A stretch of 64,000 bases of DNA from Neocallimastix lanati (nom. inval.) (GCA_016946835.1 JACVTC010000034.1:1041001-1105000); one strand, 5' to 3'; positions 1 through 13,461 are shown, numbered from the stretch's first letter. Numbers and translations are program-made. The notes: generated from the sequence alone by a model not told the origin.

Positions 1-125
1 ACTAGTTGACCTAGACTATTTCCTAAATATTTTAATAATAATTATTATATTATTAATTATTAATATTGAAATTCAAATAACTGAATTATTGAAATTGAAA
101 TTGAAATTCAGTTATTATCTTAACA
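1..125 (-). repeat. Partial 3' LTR of element A
   Basis: The sequence matches the inner end of the family A LTRs at 2623-3219 and 43607-44260. It ends in CTTAACA at 125, which is the minus-strand LTR start TGTTAAG, and is followed by the PPT of the element. The rest of the LTR lies beyond the window. Confidence 0.8.
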
Positions 126-138
126 ATGCCCTTCCACA

Positions 139-160
139 AAAATCGGATTCCAGACGATTT
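139..160 (-). other. Hairpin just upstream of the polypurine tract of element A
   Basis: On the minus strand the stem AAATCG (160-155) pairs with CGATTT (145-140) around the 9-nt loop TCTGGAATC (154-146). It directly precedes the purine stretch GTGGAAGGG. Elements C and E have the same architecture with different stem pairs. Confidence 0.65.
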
Positions 161-1658
161 GTGTAACATTGTTAAAAAAAATTTTTAATTTTTTAAAGTT
201 ATTAAGGAATTAAGAGGTCACTTGAATCCTTTGGAGAAGACTTTTTAAGTGACAATTTCGTGAAATTTGAAATTTGTCAAAAATTGTTAAAATTAAAATT
301 TTATTATAAAATTCAATATTTTGAAATGTGTTGGTACCATTTTTAAAATATATTCCCTTGTAAATTTTTGAAATTGAAATTTTGAAATTTAATTGAAATT
401 AACATTTCAATTTTTACTATTAACTTTGAAATTATTGAAAATTTTAAAAATATAGTAAATAATAAATATATTAAAATATAAAATTAATATTAAATCGTTA
501 AATATATAATTTTTATTAAATTTTGAAATTTCGTAAAGTGAAATTTTTAAATGTCGAAATTTGAAATTTTAAAATTTATAATTTCTAATTTTCTAAATTT
601 TGAAATTGTAATTGAAAATTTTATCAATTTAATTATTGAATATATTATAATATTCAATTTAGTATATTATTAATCTTGATAATTATGAAAGCGTCCTTAT
701 CATAATTATCATTTTATCATCGAAGAATATTATAGAGAAAAGCGTCCTTTTCAATATAATATTAAACAAATTTTAATCTATTAAATTTCAAATATTGAAT
801 CAATTTAGAATGCTCCTCCTTCCTTCTTTCATATTATTATTTTTCTATGATTAATTCAGAAATTTAAAATTTAATAAGTTTAATGTAATTTTGCTATTTA
901 TATATTTATAATTGATGTTTAAAAGAAAATTATTATTATTGCAATTCAGTCGAAGAGAATATTTATTTATTTAAAATATAGAATTGATTGATTTTATGTA
1001 ATAGAAATATATATATATATATATATATATATTAATATTTAAATTTTAAATTATAAAATTGTATATATTTATTAGTATATAACGTTTTTGGAATTTTAAC
1101 GATTGTTTTAAAAAATATAATTTTGATTATTTTTTGAATAATTTGTAATTATTACTTTTGTATTAATTTAATAACCATATAAGTCTTAAAATTTTAATTA
1201 TAACTCTTGTAGAGAATATTTTAATTATAGCTCTTGTAAAAATATTATTAAGTGTAAAAGAAGGGAAAAGTTGATTGTTTTCAACTGTTTAATTATAATA
1301 TAATTAAGGTTTTTGATTTTAAAGAAAAATTATTAATCCCAAATATTGATTCCTACTGAATTTTTTTTATTTTTTTTTTTTTTTAATTGGAGTAATTCAT
1401 TAATTGAAATGTTTTAATAATTATTTTAATATAGATTTTGGTAAATTGATATAAAAAAAATTGATTTTAATAATTGAAAGTTTTAATGTTATGTAAAATA
1501 AAATTATAGTAGTTTATTTTATATCCAAATTTAGTATTATTAAAATTAAAGTTATTTATTAATAACTATAATTAATTATTAATGTATATTCAAATGTAAA
1601 TAATAATCGAAGATTATAAAATCTACCAGTGCAGTATCGTTTTAATTTAAATAGTAAA

Positions 1659-2588
1659 TTAATTATTATCAATAAAGTGTTTGTTAATTGTATTATTCTT
1701 CGTATTTACATGATATGGTGGAGAAAAATCTGATTCATGAGAATGTGCCTTTATTTTTCTCATTTTAGACTTGGAAATGATGATCTTTAAGACAAATGAA
1801 ATTAATACTACAACTGTTTTACTAATATAATTTTTATAATTGTGGTTTGAGATACTTGTTTCTAGTTTTGGTTTAACCTTGGTAACACTAATGTTGTTCT
1901 TATATGTTAAATTTTCACCTTGATTTATGTTATATTTAACTTTCAATTTATTATTAACCTTCTTAATTATATTTATTTTAGAATATTTATTATATTTATT
2001 TGTTATTTCTTTATTATTTTCATTAATATTTAATTGATTGTTATAAGTAAAATAAACTTGATTTTTGCTAGAAATTTCATTATTGAAAGATTGATTTTCC
2101 TTAATGGATTGATTTTTTATAGAATTAATATTATTCCTCGAATTTTCGGAAGTCTTGATTTGGATAGATTCTTTATTAATGTTTTTATCTTTATTAATCA
2201 CATTAATTCTATTATAAGCGTTTCCTTTTGATTTTCTATAACCTATTTTAGGATCTATATATTTGAAAGACCTATTTAGCTTAATACAATATAACGAATT
2301 AGTTTTATTTTGTAGAAGTATTTTATTGATTTGATCTAAGACATTCTGAGCAGTATTCGTATCTATAGAACGATTTTCTATTAACTTTAGGATTTTAGAC
2401 CTAAGGGCGCAAGCCTGTTTTTGGGCTTTAATAATTATTGATAACTGAGCATTAACTTCATTTGTAACTTTATTAACAAACCCATTGTATTCTTCAATAG
2501 TAACGTAATCTTTCTTTATTTCTTTTAGTTTCTTTGTATCATCTATTGTAAATGATACAGTAGTAGCGTTACTAATTATTTTAGACAT
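1659..2588 (-). CDS. Gag-like coiled-coil ORF of element A, unrecognised family
   Basis: The ORF has 309 codons and starts 35 bp inside the 5' LTR of element A, the normal place for gag. Residues about 20-95 are charged and probably helical or coiled coil (segments EEYNGFVNKVTNEVNAQL and LLQNKTNSLYCIKL). Residues 100-250 are low-complexity N/K/I-rich. A short hydrophobic stretch near 255-272 (VVVLISFVLKII) precedes a basic, proline-containing tail. There is no CCHC knuckle, protease or RT. The N-terminus loosely resembles the start of the element E gag in length and helical character, so it may be a gag N-terminal domain kept after loss of pol. The open frame in such AT-rich DNA suggests selection or youth. 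Function is unknown. Confidence 0.55.
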   Translation of the reverse strand: MSKIISNATTVSFTIDDTKKLKEIKKDYVTIEEYNGFVNKVTNEVNAQLSIIIKAQKQACALRSKILKLIENRSIDTNTAQNVLDQINKILLQNKTNSLYCIKLNRSFKYIDPKIGYRKSKGNAYNRINVINKDKNINKESIQIKTSENSRNNINSIKNQSIKENQSFNNEISSKNQVYFTYNNQLNINENNKEITNKYNKYSKINIIKKVNNKLKVKYNINQGENLTYKNNISVTKVKPKLETSISNHNYKNYISKTVVVLISFVLKIIISKSKMRKIKAHSHESDFSPPYHVNTKNNTINKHFIDNN

Positions 2589-2622
2589 CTTGAGGCAATC
2601 GATAGATTGTTGGTAGGATTAT

Positions 2623-3219
2623 TGTCAAAGTTTTGTGATAATTTGGTCTTAACGATTAGGTCAAGATGCCAAATTATAGTAATTAATTAATAATTTAAAT
2701 TTACTCTTATTTAAAACATATTATTATTAGTAAATTTTATAAATAAGTTTTATTTAAAATATAAATTTTATTTAATCTTAATAATATTTTATTACATTAT
2801 TATTTTATATAATTATTACTATAATTTAAATTACAATAATCCTACAAAGGATTAATCAAAAGATTTAAACATGTATTTATATAAAATAATTAATTATTAA
2901 AATATTAATTATTAATATGAATATGCAATAGTATTAATATAAGTTTGATATTGATAATATAAAGTAAGATAATAATATAATAATATAAATATTTAATATA
3001 AATAAAATATAAGAATATGTAGAAATTAATTTAATATGACAATCACGTGTTTACATTATTTAATATATATTAATTTCAATATGTTAATAATATTTAGTCA
3101 ATTAGTTGACCTAGACTATTTCCTAAATATTTTAATAATAATTATTATATTATTAATTATTAATATTGAAATTCAAATAACTGAATTATTGAAATTGAAA
3201 TTCAGTTATTATCTTAACA
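2623..3219 (-). repeat. 5' LTR of element A (family A LTR, 597 bp)
   Basis: It reads TGTCAAAG to CTTAACA on the plus strand and is homologous over its length to 43607-44260 and, inverted, to 61907-62576. It contains CACGTG at 3044, a small AATCCT/AGGATT hairpin at 2838-2853, and the AACTGAA/TTCAGTT palindrome near its minus-strand start. Confidence 0.85.
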
Positions 3220-4190
3220 TTAATAATAATAAAATAAAAACTATTATTAAATTTTATTATTAAATATTCTTTTATTAATATCAAATCTAATAAAAATTAT
3301 TATTAAATATTCTAATAAAAATCTTTTATTAATATCAAATATAATAAAAATTATTATTAAATATTCTAATAAAAATCTTTTATTAATATTAAATATAATA
3401 AAAATTATTATTAAATATTCTTATTAAAATCTTTTATTAATATCAAATATAATAAAAATTATTATTAAATATTCTAATAAAAATCTTTTATTAATATTAA
3501 ATATAATAAAAATTATTACTAAATATTCTTATTAAAAACTATATATAATTTAAATCATTACTAATTCTTATTTTTATATTAAGTATAATAAAAACCTATT
3601 TCAATAAATATTTGATATAAAATACAGAATTATAAGTTTCTGTATAATATTTTCTAAAACTTTGAAATAAACTAAAAATAAAACAAAAATCAAAAATAAA
3701 TTAAATCTTTATTAAAATAAAAATGAACTAAAATACAGAAGAATTTCAATAATAAAAATGATCTTAAATACAGAAAATATCAATTCTGTATAATTCTCTC
3801 TCTGAAAAACAATATCAAGAAGAAGCTACCGCCCGGAATGCCCTTCGTGATACAATCTCTAAATTAATTTTTATTTAATTAATATTATTTTATTTTTTAA
3901 AAAATAATTTAAAATAATAGTTAAAAATTAAAATAAAATAATTATAATAGTTTTTTTTATAAAGAATATATTAATAATAAAAATAAAATGTATTAAAATA
4001 AAAGTATAAAAAGAAGATTAAATTTCTTTCTTTTTAATACTTGGAACAAATAATTTTAATTTTAAATTTAAATAAAGAATATTTTAAAATTTAATTTTTT
4101 TCTTGTTTCCAAATTTATTTTTATAGTTATATGTTAATATTTATTTTTTTTGTTTTGAATATCTTAGTGTTTCAACCCCAGCCCGTATCA
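3220..4190 (-). repeat. R2 repeat, copy 1, truncated by element A
   Basis: This is the reverse complement of the left part of the R2 copy at 44314-47163. It includes the end TGATACGGGCTGGGG (minus strand from 4190), a GC-richer block at 3825-3855 that contains CCGCCCGGAATGCCC, and about five of the 54-bp tandem units at 3240-3540. The array side is cut by the LTR of element A. No ORF was found. Confidence 0.7.
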
Positions 4191-4553
4191 TAATTGGTAC
4201 GGTGCCGAATTAAATTTTTAATATAAATATATTTATTTCCTTACTTGGAGAACTTTCTTATGTTCTATTACTGCCAAATTATTACTAATAATATATTTAT
4301 TATTATTAATATAAATTCTTTATCAATATCAATACTTTATTATTAAAATTAATACTATATTATTAATATCAATATTATTATCAATATCTAGTTTTATTAA
4401 TATGATTTATTCAAATAATAAAGGTCACTTTACAAATATTTTAATAAGTAATAAAGTGGTCTTGTTTGTATAAATTTTTCTTTAAACTAGTGTGTTCGGA
4501 GAGAAATTTATCAATAATAATAATAATAATATAAAATTTTAATAATATTAAAA

Positions 4554-4591
<38 letters not shown>

Positions 4592-4896
4592 ATAGTTTTT
4601 ATATAAATTTATTTTTTTTTTAACTTTTTGAGAATAATAAAACCAAAAAATATAAAAATTCATGTACAGTGTTTAAACCGTAAGAAAATTAATTAATTAA
4701 TTAATAAGTTTAGGTAATTACAATTTATTATTAAATTTAGGTTTTTAATTGAAGTCCGTTGTAGGTGCGGTTTTCCGTCCCGGAGTAATAATTATACTCC
4801 TCAAAATACTTAATATATTAACTATTCAAGTGTTGGCAGGGTTTCCGGCCAAGATCGAGCCATGGCGAATAATGAACTTATTTCACCAAAGTTTTA

Positions 4897-4934
<38 letters not shown>

Positions 4935-5200
4935 ATTATTATATTAATATGAAATAACGTCTCATCAGCAACTATAAATTCAGATGAAAGTTTTCTGTTT
5001 ATTAATATTTCAATCCAATAATAGTTTATTTTTAAATTTTAATCATTTCAATATTTAATCTAATTAAGAAAGTTAAAAAAAAATGCAAATTAATTCATCC
5101 ATCCATCAATTTAAAAAATAAATAAATAATTGATAATAAACTTAATATATAAATAAAAATTCATCTATCCATCCATCAATTAATCAATTCATTAAAATTT
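4191..5200. other. Non-coding AT-rich stretch with long A and T runs
   Basis: No gene is visible. There is an A run of about 34 at 4556-4589 and a T run of about 32 at 4898-4930. A GC-richer island at 4755-4865 is of unknown origin. It contains a near-palindrome (GGAGTAATAATTATACTCC) at 4783-4801. Confidence 0.6.
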
Positions 5201-6460
5201 CAAAATGAAAATATTAGAATTAGAAAGACTTTTCCCTAGGCTTAATGAAAATGTAAGAGACATCAGCTCATGAATTTTTTCCAAAATAATGTTTCTGGCG
5301 GATATATCTAATCCATAAAATATACTTTCATGAGCTACAGAATATGTTGATGGTAAATTGAAAGGAACCTAACAAGAGCTACTTATTATGGATGAAGATG
5401 ACAATGATATTTACCCATTCATTAAGGAAATCAAAGAAGCTATCGAAAATGAGCCTCAAGAAAAAAGTAAAAGACTACAAAGAACAAAAATTAGTATAAA
5501 GAATTTTAATTGGGGATATAAGAAAATTTAAAATAACTTACCTAAAATATATCAATCATTTAATTACAGTTGAAGACTACGCTGATTCATTAATTTATCG
5601 TTCATACGCTTGATCTCAGGTCATAACTCAAAAATGTTTAGAGTTGGAAGATGCTTTTGAAGAAACTGAATTAGCAGAAAGAACCTATGAAATTGGAGAT
5701 ACTACTAACGAAATCGTAATGACCAGAGAATTTAATTCCTAACCATTTTATTATAAAAATAGTGTTCGTTTTTTTTTTTTTTAAGCAATTCAATTCACCA
5801 ATTTTATAATCAGAATTACAATCAAAGTTATAATCAACATTATAATCAAAAATATAATAGATAATAATTATTCAATTCATACAATAAAAAGAATCAATCA
5901 AACTATCAAAATTATAATGAAAATAATGAATTCCAGTATGGTTTTTGTAATTTAAAATAATTGACAATAATAAAAGAACAGACAATAGAAATGAATTTGT
6001 GTAAAATATAACAATCCAGAAAATGTTAAACAAGATTTTAATAGTACAAGACTTTTAGTGAAACAAAAAGTAATACTCAAAATAAAGGATATAAATAAAT
6101 TCAGAAAAAAGATCATAGGCAATGAACCTTACCTCCAAGATTATAAGGTTCCTGTTTAAAGGGGAATTATTATTCCAGATTAGGGTTTGAATTGACTCTC
6201 TGAAAGAAATTATGACCTTCTCCTTCATAGGCATTGGCCCTGCTAGTCTGTCTTACCGCATATTCAGAGTTGACGCTCCTGGTTAATTTGCGCTTATGCC
6301 GTCGGAAAAGACATCCTTGTGGAGTACTAGTCCTTGGCATAATTTCTGTAAAGAGAGTCGCAGATCGCACCAAGAATAGCATTTTTAAAATAATCACCAG
6401 AAAAGATTTGGTTCTTAAACCAAAATATTCCATTCCTTTTTATAATTTAAGCCAATAATA
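5200..6460 (+). pseudogene. Decayed coding DNA of unrecognised type, possibly a retroelement gag
   Basis: Several frames give protein-like fragments broken by stops and shifts. One near 5390-5510 includes DIYPFIKEIKEAIENEPQ and KISIKNFNWGYKK. Another at 5568-5742 contains LELEDAFEETELAERTYEIG. A run rich in N, Q and Y at 5790-5950 (NQNYNQSYNQHYNQKYN) follows. A GC-richer block at 6120-6440 remains open in places. The pattern of an acidic helical domain followed by an NQY-rich tail would fit a retroelement gag, but no diagnostic motif was seen, so the family is left open. Confidence 0.35.
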
Positions 6461-6914
6461 TATGCATCCCTTCCACCAAGAAGGAAGTTATATAATTGGT
6501 ACCACATCACATATATATTTACACACTCATTATCCAGAAAATTAATGAAATTAACATGATTTTCACCAGTTGACCTATTCACCATATTATTAGTAACGAT
6601 ACTATTATTATCACTATCACTAATATTAATATTCTTATTTTTACTATCACTAACACTACTATTATTAATAATATAATATATCTGTTGTTATTATTATTAA
6701 TATTATACTCTTCGTTACTACTATCAGAATCAGTACTTGATTCACCATTATTCACATCTGTCACAACAGTATTTACATTACTATTAGGTATTGGACAATA
6801 TTTACTAATTACAAAAAAAAAAAAAAAAATAAAAAAAATAAATTTTCATAAAGGATATCAATATCCATAAAAATATTTCATTCGAAATTCACAGAAAAGA
6901 TAGTACTAAGAAAA
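6461..6914. other. AT-rich spacer with short TTA/ACT repeats
   Basis: No gene is supported. It contains imperfect trinucleotide repeats at 6590-6720 and an A run at 6811-6838. Confidence 0.6.
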
Positions 6915-8262
6915 CTATTGATCTAATCGAGGATTACTATTTTCTCTATAGTAAGGGAGACACCGTTCTGGAAAGTCGTCTTCAACCCTATTGGCAGTTT
7001 TGGCAATAACAAGTATCGAATTTATATCCAGACATCTGGGACGAAGTACCCATTGGAAACCAATATTATATTCAAGGATACTTAAAAAGTTGAGCTTCAA
7101 GGAGTCTCTTAGTTTTTCTCAAATTTTTATTTTTACTTTAATAAGCCTTAGCCTTGATTGATTTTCCTGCCCCTGTCTCTATCCCAGTAAAAATTAGCCA
7201 TTGCTTTTTTTTTTTTTTTTATAGAAATTTATCTAAGTTTGTATGCTAAAATTTTTTTAACTTTCTTTTACCTATGTATGGCATCTACAATGTGATATAT
7301 TCTCAAAGTAAAACAGAGATGATATATTTTCGAGTTTTTACTTTTTTTTTTTTTTTAAATAGTCTAATCTGAGCAATTTCACATTTCGCACGAAAGAGGG
7401 GGGAATGTTAAAGTTCTTTTTGAGAACAAAATAAAGGGATGTTGAGCTATTAATTCCCATTAGATAAATACCTTCAATCCAGTATAAAAATCCTGAATTA
7501 ACTAGTAGTTCTGGGGTACTTCTCATTCTTTCTTTGTAAGATCCAAAAATAGAGGTGCATAATACGAAACTTGCCCAAATACTATAAACAGAAAATAACC
7601 ATTTTTTTTTTTTTAAAGGATAAGAATATAAGGATTCTATAAGAAATCCTTTTTTTATAGAATAAAGTGTTTTTCTAACGTTTTATTATTCATTCTCTGT
7701 ATAATTAGTTTCAATTCTAAATCATTTGAAAATAGGTACACCTAATAGATATAGCAATTCGTTTTAAGTAACACTTGACTTGAAAAATAAAAGGTAGAGT
7801 TACTGTTATTAAGAAATTATGAAACTTTCCCTCATACTACTAAATTTATACATTTATTAATATCAAATTGTATTTTATTATTTTTAGCTCATATACTTTC
7901 TCAATTTAACAATCTCTTAAGTCGAGATCTTGTTGGAAGACATAACACAATGTCATCTGTAAAGATATTTCTACAACGGGCATTTTATCACCAATAGAGG
8001 TTCTCATATTTATTACATTTATTAAAAATGTCATTAATAAACAAAAAAAAAAAAAAAATTAGTGAGAAGGGACAACCTTGAAGAACACCCATCATAATAT
8101 TAAATGATTCCGATAATTGTTCATTAACCTTTACATAAAGCCTTGGAAGATAAGTATAAGATTTCAATAAAATTATAGCATTTATCTCTGAGACCTAAGT
8201 GATGAATCTTCATTAATACATTATATATAAAGAGAAACTGACTCATACGCTATTTTAAGGTC

Positions 8263-8303
<41 letters not shown>

Positions 8304-10150
8304 AAGGTACCTATCTTTATTTTCAAATTTCCGTCCCTGAACATATGATTCTTAATTAAGTGTAAAGACTTAAACATTCTTCTCGGTTACGAAAATCCAA
8401 AAATTGTTCTAGTCTAATAAATCCTTTTTATCAATTCCATATATAGTGATTCTATTAGTGATGTTTTTAGCCACAAAATTTTTAACCCAGTATTGATAAG
8501 AGAAATGCCGCGATAGTTATTACAATTCGAAGGATCATCTTTTTTATGAATAGAAACTATTAATGAGTTATTCCATGTTTCTTTGGAAAATCACCATTCC
8601 AAATACCGTTGATTAAGGCCTTGAAACATTTAAAACAAGATGAAATATTACTATTATTTTCACTAGATTCTTCTGAATCATCTTTTACCGGGGAATCAAA
8701 GCCTTGAAGAATTTCATTGGAATCCCTATCAGTACCACAAGCTTTAAAGTTAGGGGTAGATGAGATCACCTTGCTAAGTTCTTCATCGCCTAAATTTTGG
8801 TTAATTTCCCACTTTTATTACGTTGCCTCAGATTTCCCAAATTCCTAAGTGCTTCCAGAAATTTTTAGTAAACTATGACCTGAAGAATCCGACGCTAGGA
8901 ATTTATAATGAGAATACCAAGCTTTTAATTTTTTCATCTGTGAAAGATACTAATTCATTATTATTATTATTATAATTATTATTTAATAGGATGAAAGACC
9001 ATGAAAGGATGGATAATTTTATTTAATTTTTTTTTTACGCATTTCCATACTTTTCTAATCTATCAATTTTTAAAGAGCTAAAGGAGCATCCAATTTTTTA
9101 TCTAATAAAAATATTCTTTTTTTTTTTTTTTTTTCAAAATTCATTATATTTTTTTATATGAATTGATTCATATAATCTATTATACGAGTCAACAATTTTT
9201 AACAAATTCATTGGGAATCTCATTCAAGATTTATAACACATAATTTATTTATACTTTTTAAAAAAGTTTTACTTTTTGACCATAATAAGTTTTATGGGAC
9301 ATTCTAAACATTGATTTTCTTATTTCTGTTGACAATATAATCGATAAAATCCTTAACAATAGAATTAGTAGTGATGATGAACTTTTTATCAATACTATCT
9401 GTTGAAAGTTCTCCATTTCCAAATTCTTCCCTAAGAATCTCAAATTTATTGTGATCACATTCTCAAGTTCAAAACATTTATACCTATCCCACCTAACAAA
9501 TTTTTTTTTTGACAAAAAAAAAAATGATAGATATGTGATAGTTCTCTTGCAATAAACAACGAGGGGTTTAAGATCAGATACAGAAGGATAGTCAACAAAA
9601 ATAAACACTTAATATTTTATCCAGTATACTTTAGTTAACTAAACGTATGATCAATATCTGATGAATATTTACCTCTAGTCCATATAAAAATTGGTGAACC
9701 AATTAATCGGGAAGAATAAATTAGTTACCAAGATTACTGTGGGTCAATTTGTTTTGTAAATCAAGGGGGGGCTTATGTTAAAAGTTTCCAAGAAGAATAT
9801 ATGGATGATTAATGTGATTTCCAAGGCATGTGAAAACTTCAGAAAATGCGTATTGGACTTATAATGAATGTTTCTTAGTGGGGAATTTAAGCATTACCTA
9901 CAGAACACTTAAAGTAATTCCATAGATGATAGGTTGTTTAAAGACACAATATGAGAATAGGAATTATCTTCAAAAAGACTATTTGACACGAGATATGATA
10001 CCCAAGATATAAACCTCTGCAATATTGGCGTATTTGGATCCATTCTTTTCAGGAAATTATTTGTAGTTGGGAAGTATTTACCTTACAAAGATATCTATCA
10101 TCTTTGGTTCCATTACCTATTTTCTGAAAGCAAGATAATGGTTTTAAAAG
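6915..10150 (-). pseudogene. Degenerate LINE (endonuclease plus reverse transcriptase)
   Basis: Reading the minus strand in order, these pieces are visible. A GDFN-like block HPYILLGNF lies near 9786-9811. The APE-type endonuclease ending VSDLKPLVVY lies near 9555-9585 (normally SDHKPL). The RT entry region is at 8770-8560 with FKACGTDRDSNEIL, then LIVSIHKKDDPSNCNNYRG at about 8500-8565 in another frame. GVLQGCPFS lies at 8066-8091. The catalytic motif is FTDDIVLC at 7940-7963. Tail segments follow at 7530-7350 and 7100-6915, the last with the cysteine-bearing CLPYY. Frameshifts, stops and T-run insertions break every domain. The motif order is that of APE-type non-LTR retrotransposons. Sequence at 10150-10650 may be the 5' part but shows no motif. 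Confidence 0.8.
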
Positions 10151-10649
10151 TGATATAGAAGTATTCAATACTATCTCTTTTCACAAAATTTCATCCATTG
10201 GTGTTTCAACTAAGAGAAAAAGGAAAACTTTTCTGTATTAGAATGAGAAATTGGAATTTGAGAGATAAGATTAAGATATATTGGGAGTATTGGGTTCATG
10301 ATTGGCATTTCATAGCATTTACTAAATTAGTTGAACTGGAATTGGCTGAGTTTATATTATTGGAAGTATTTTTTGGATATTAAATTTTGATTTTAAATAC
10401 TGAAAAAAAAATCTTATGATTCCATTTGGAACATCCATAATATGAAAATTCAATTCCTGATATTGTTTTTTTTTTTTTTTTTTCAAATATTTTTTCAAAT
10501 TTTTCGTGGTTGAAATTTGGAGTGTATACTTTAATTCTGAAGAAACTATCATTGAATTTAGTAATTTTTTTCACTGACAAAATATTATCTTTAAATTTTT
10601 TTCTACATCTAGAATGAATTAAATTCCTTCATTTTTAGCGTTGGTCCAT

Positions 10650-11800
10650 GAGTGTATACCCCCCATATAAAAATTAACCTTGTGTTGTTAAAAGATGTTC
10701 CATAACAGCAGGAAACCCCCCGTTAAATATCTTTTCTATAATGAACAACAAATTACAAAATGATAAAAATGAAAATAGTATATACTAAAATACTAAAAAC
10801 TAATTGATATGTATAAAGAATAATATAAAATGAAAAAAAAAATTAAATTTAGAAAAATTAAAAAAAAAAAAAAAAAATCAGAAAATAATGGTATTATTGT
10901 CTCTTTTTTTTTTTTATTTTTATCCTATTTTTTTTTTTTATATTGGTAATATTTAAGTAAGATAAGCATCGATATAGAATTGTAATTGTTAATAAAAATT
11001 TTTTATTTCTTTCAAATTTTTTTTTTTGATTTTCTATTTGATTAATAAAGCTATGATTAATGTAATAATTTTCTATAGAATAATCATATAACATATAACA
11101 ACTAAAATGTAAAGATAAATAAAACATTAGTAGTGAAAGATCATAAAAAGATATTCATCCACTAAATAAAATCTTAAGCACATGCTTTGGAATGAATCAA
11201 ACTCCTACGACTTCCAATTTACAATAGCTACATGAGTTTAAATAATACAATAGAAAAATACATATACAAAATAATACAAAGGTAAAAAATATAATAAATT
11301 CATTTCAATGATAAACATGTAGAAACTACATGATATTATTAATTTTTACAACTTCAATGTTACTACATATCCAGTCTAAAACAATATAAAACATCAGGTT
11401 CACAATCTATGGTCTTCCTCTATTCCAAACTATCTCTCTTCGTACTAGAAGCCACTTAATAAAGGATAACCATGGATTATCATCAGAACTACAGAAAACT
11501 ATCATTAGTACACCTGATATAGTCTATTCCTTTTCCATCGACCTTCAATGGACCTGAAAAAACAGTATATATCATTTGGAGCATAAATTAATGATTATAA
11601 TTATTTTATTTAATATTATTAAAATTTTTATAAATAATTGAAATTGAAATTAAATTGAAATTGGAAATACAGTTATTATTTAACTTTTCAAAAAAAAAAT
11701 TAAAATAATAAATAAATAAAAATAATTAAAAAAAAAATATTCGAAAAAGAGATAGTGTATGAGTGTATATATATATGTATAATCCTTTTTAGTAAAATAA

Positions 11801-11860
<60 letters not shown>

Positions 11861-12043
11861 TATAATAAATATAATTTTTATTATAAAATTTTCAATTTTT
11901 TTTATTTTTACTTATTAGATTTTAAATTTTTATTTATTTATTTTTTTATTTATTAATTTTTTATTTATTTATAAATTTTTCTTTATATTAATTTTTTAAA
12001 TTTTTAATTATTAAAATGTTAATTTTTGTTATATATGTAAAAC

Positions 12044-12083
<40 letters not shown>

Positions 12084-12393
12084 TTCATTCATTCATTCAT
12101 TTTTTACTTATTTATTAATTTTTTTTTATATGTTTTTATAAAGTTCTTTATTTATTAAAATATTAATTTTTATTATATATGTAAAACATTTTTTATTTAT
12201 TTATTTATTTATTTTATATTTATATTTTTTTTCTTATATATATTTATAATTGATCTTTAATTTTCTTTTTTTTATTTCCTCCTTTTAATCTTTTTTTATT
12301 ATTTATTTTTCATTTTTCATTTTTTATTTTTTTTTTTGTTTATTTTATTTATTTTATTTAAATTTTATATATATATTATCTTATTTAATTTTA
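10650..12393. other. AT-rich intergenic DNA downstream of the cyclin gene
   Basis: No gene is supported. It holds an (ATA)n microsatellite at about 11803-11862, TTTA repeats at 12047-12110 and long poly-T tracts. A less AT-biased patch at 11380-11560 gives one short minus-strand reading (GPLKVDGKGIDYIRC) that was not recognised. Confidence 0.55.
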
Positions 12394-13418
12394 TTAACGA
12401 AAATTTTTATTCACTGATGGTTTATTTAAAAATAAAGAAATATTATTATTTTGTTGAGGATAGGATTCCATAGGTGATCCATTCATGGTTATCATATTAT
12501 TAAAATTAGGATTTAAGGAGTCGGTAGAAAGAGACGAAGATGTATAAGAACGAGGAAGAGATGGAACTGTTTGATGAGGTTCTGGTGGTGGTGGAGGTTG
12601 TTGTGGAATGGATTGATTTGAAAAGCGTTTTGAATTAATATTACCTAATGATTGTGAAGAATTAGGTAGATTTGGTAATCCTCTATCTATTCTTTCTACA
12701 GGTAGGGAATGTACTGAAAAATGTTTATTTAAAGGTATGGCAGATACTGGTGATTGTTGATTCATTGAATTTGGATCAATATTCAAACCAGGTGGATGAT
12801 TATTAGTAGTAGTAATTGGCTATTATTATATTAATTTTAAAATTTATCAATGTTTTTAAATTATATAATTATGATTATATATAAAGAAAAAAAGATATAT
12901 AGATTAAAAAATAAAAAATAAAAATAAAAAAAAAAAAAAGGTTAATATAAATTTTAATAATAAAATATTTAAAATTATATATATATATATATTATTAAAT
13001 ATATGAAATAAATATTAAATTTTATTTTAAAAATAATAAATGATAATATAAGGATTTTTAACAAATTTAATGGTAAAATAATAATTATAATAATAATAAT
13101 TAATTAATTAATGAAACAATAAAAATAATAACAATAATAGAATATTATATAATAAATATATATATATTTTTTTTAAAAAAAAATAAATAAAATAAATAAA
13201 ATAAAAAACTATTTATCAAAATAAAATAAAGATAAAAAAAAAATAATAATAATAAAAATAAAAATAAATTATATAATATATATAAATATATCTATAATTT
13301 TATTGTATATATAATATATAACTATTACAATAAAATAGGATATTTTATATTATATAATATATTCATTGATTACTTAATGATCAATATTGTTATATATATA
13401 TTATGATAATGATGATAA

Positions 13419-13461
<43 letters not shown>

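Larger units (their letters stand above)
1..3219 (-). mobile_element. Small LTR retrotransposon of family A, likely non-autonomous, cut by the window edge
   Basis: On the minus strand the order is 5' LTR (3219-2623), a short leader, one ORF (2588-1659), about 1.5 kb of AT-rich sequence without a clear ORF, a polypurine stretch (137-127) and the start of the 3' LTR (125-1). Both LTRs begin TGTTAAGATAATAACTG on the minus strand. No protease, RT or integrase motif is present. The 3' non-coding end resembles that of element E at 58741-59220: both have a GTCACTT/AAGTGAC inverted repeat and a hairpin before the PPT. This suggests an internally deleted or parasitic relative of E. The right flank is R2 repeat, so the element landed inside R2 DNA. 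The left TSD lies outside the window. Confidence 0.75.

Noticed and set aside
4749-4952. 67-codon ORF ending in poly-F
   Set aside because: Half of it is a T homopolymer. The GC-richer start is interesting but no protein motif is seen.
9258-9608. 116-codon ORF as a separate gene
   Set aside because: It contains the endonuclease end motif of the LINE and lies in register with the other LINE fragments, so it was merged with them.
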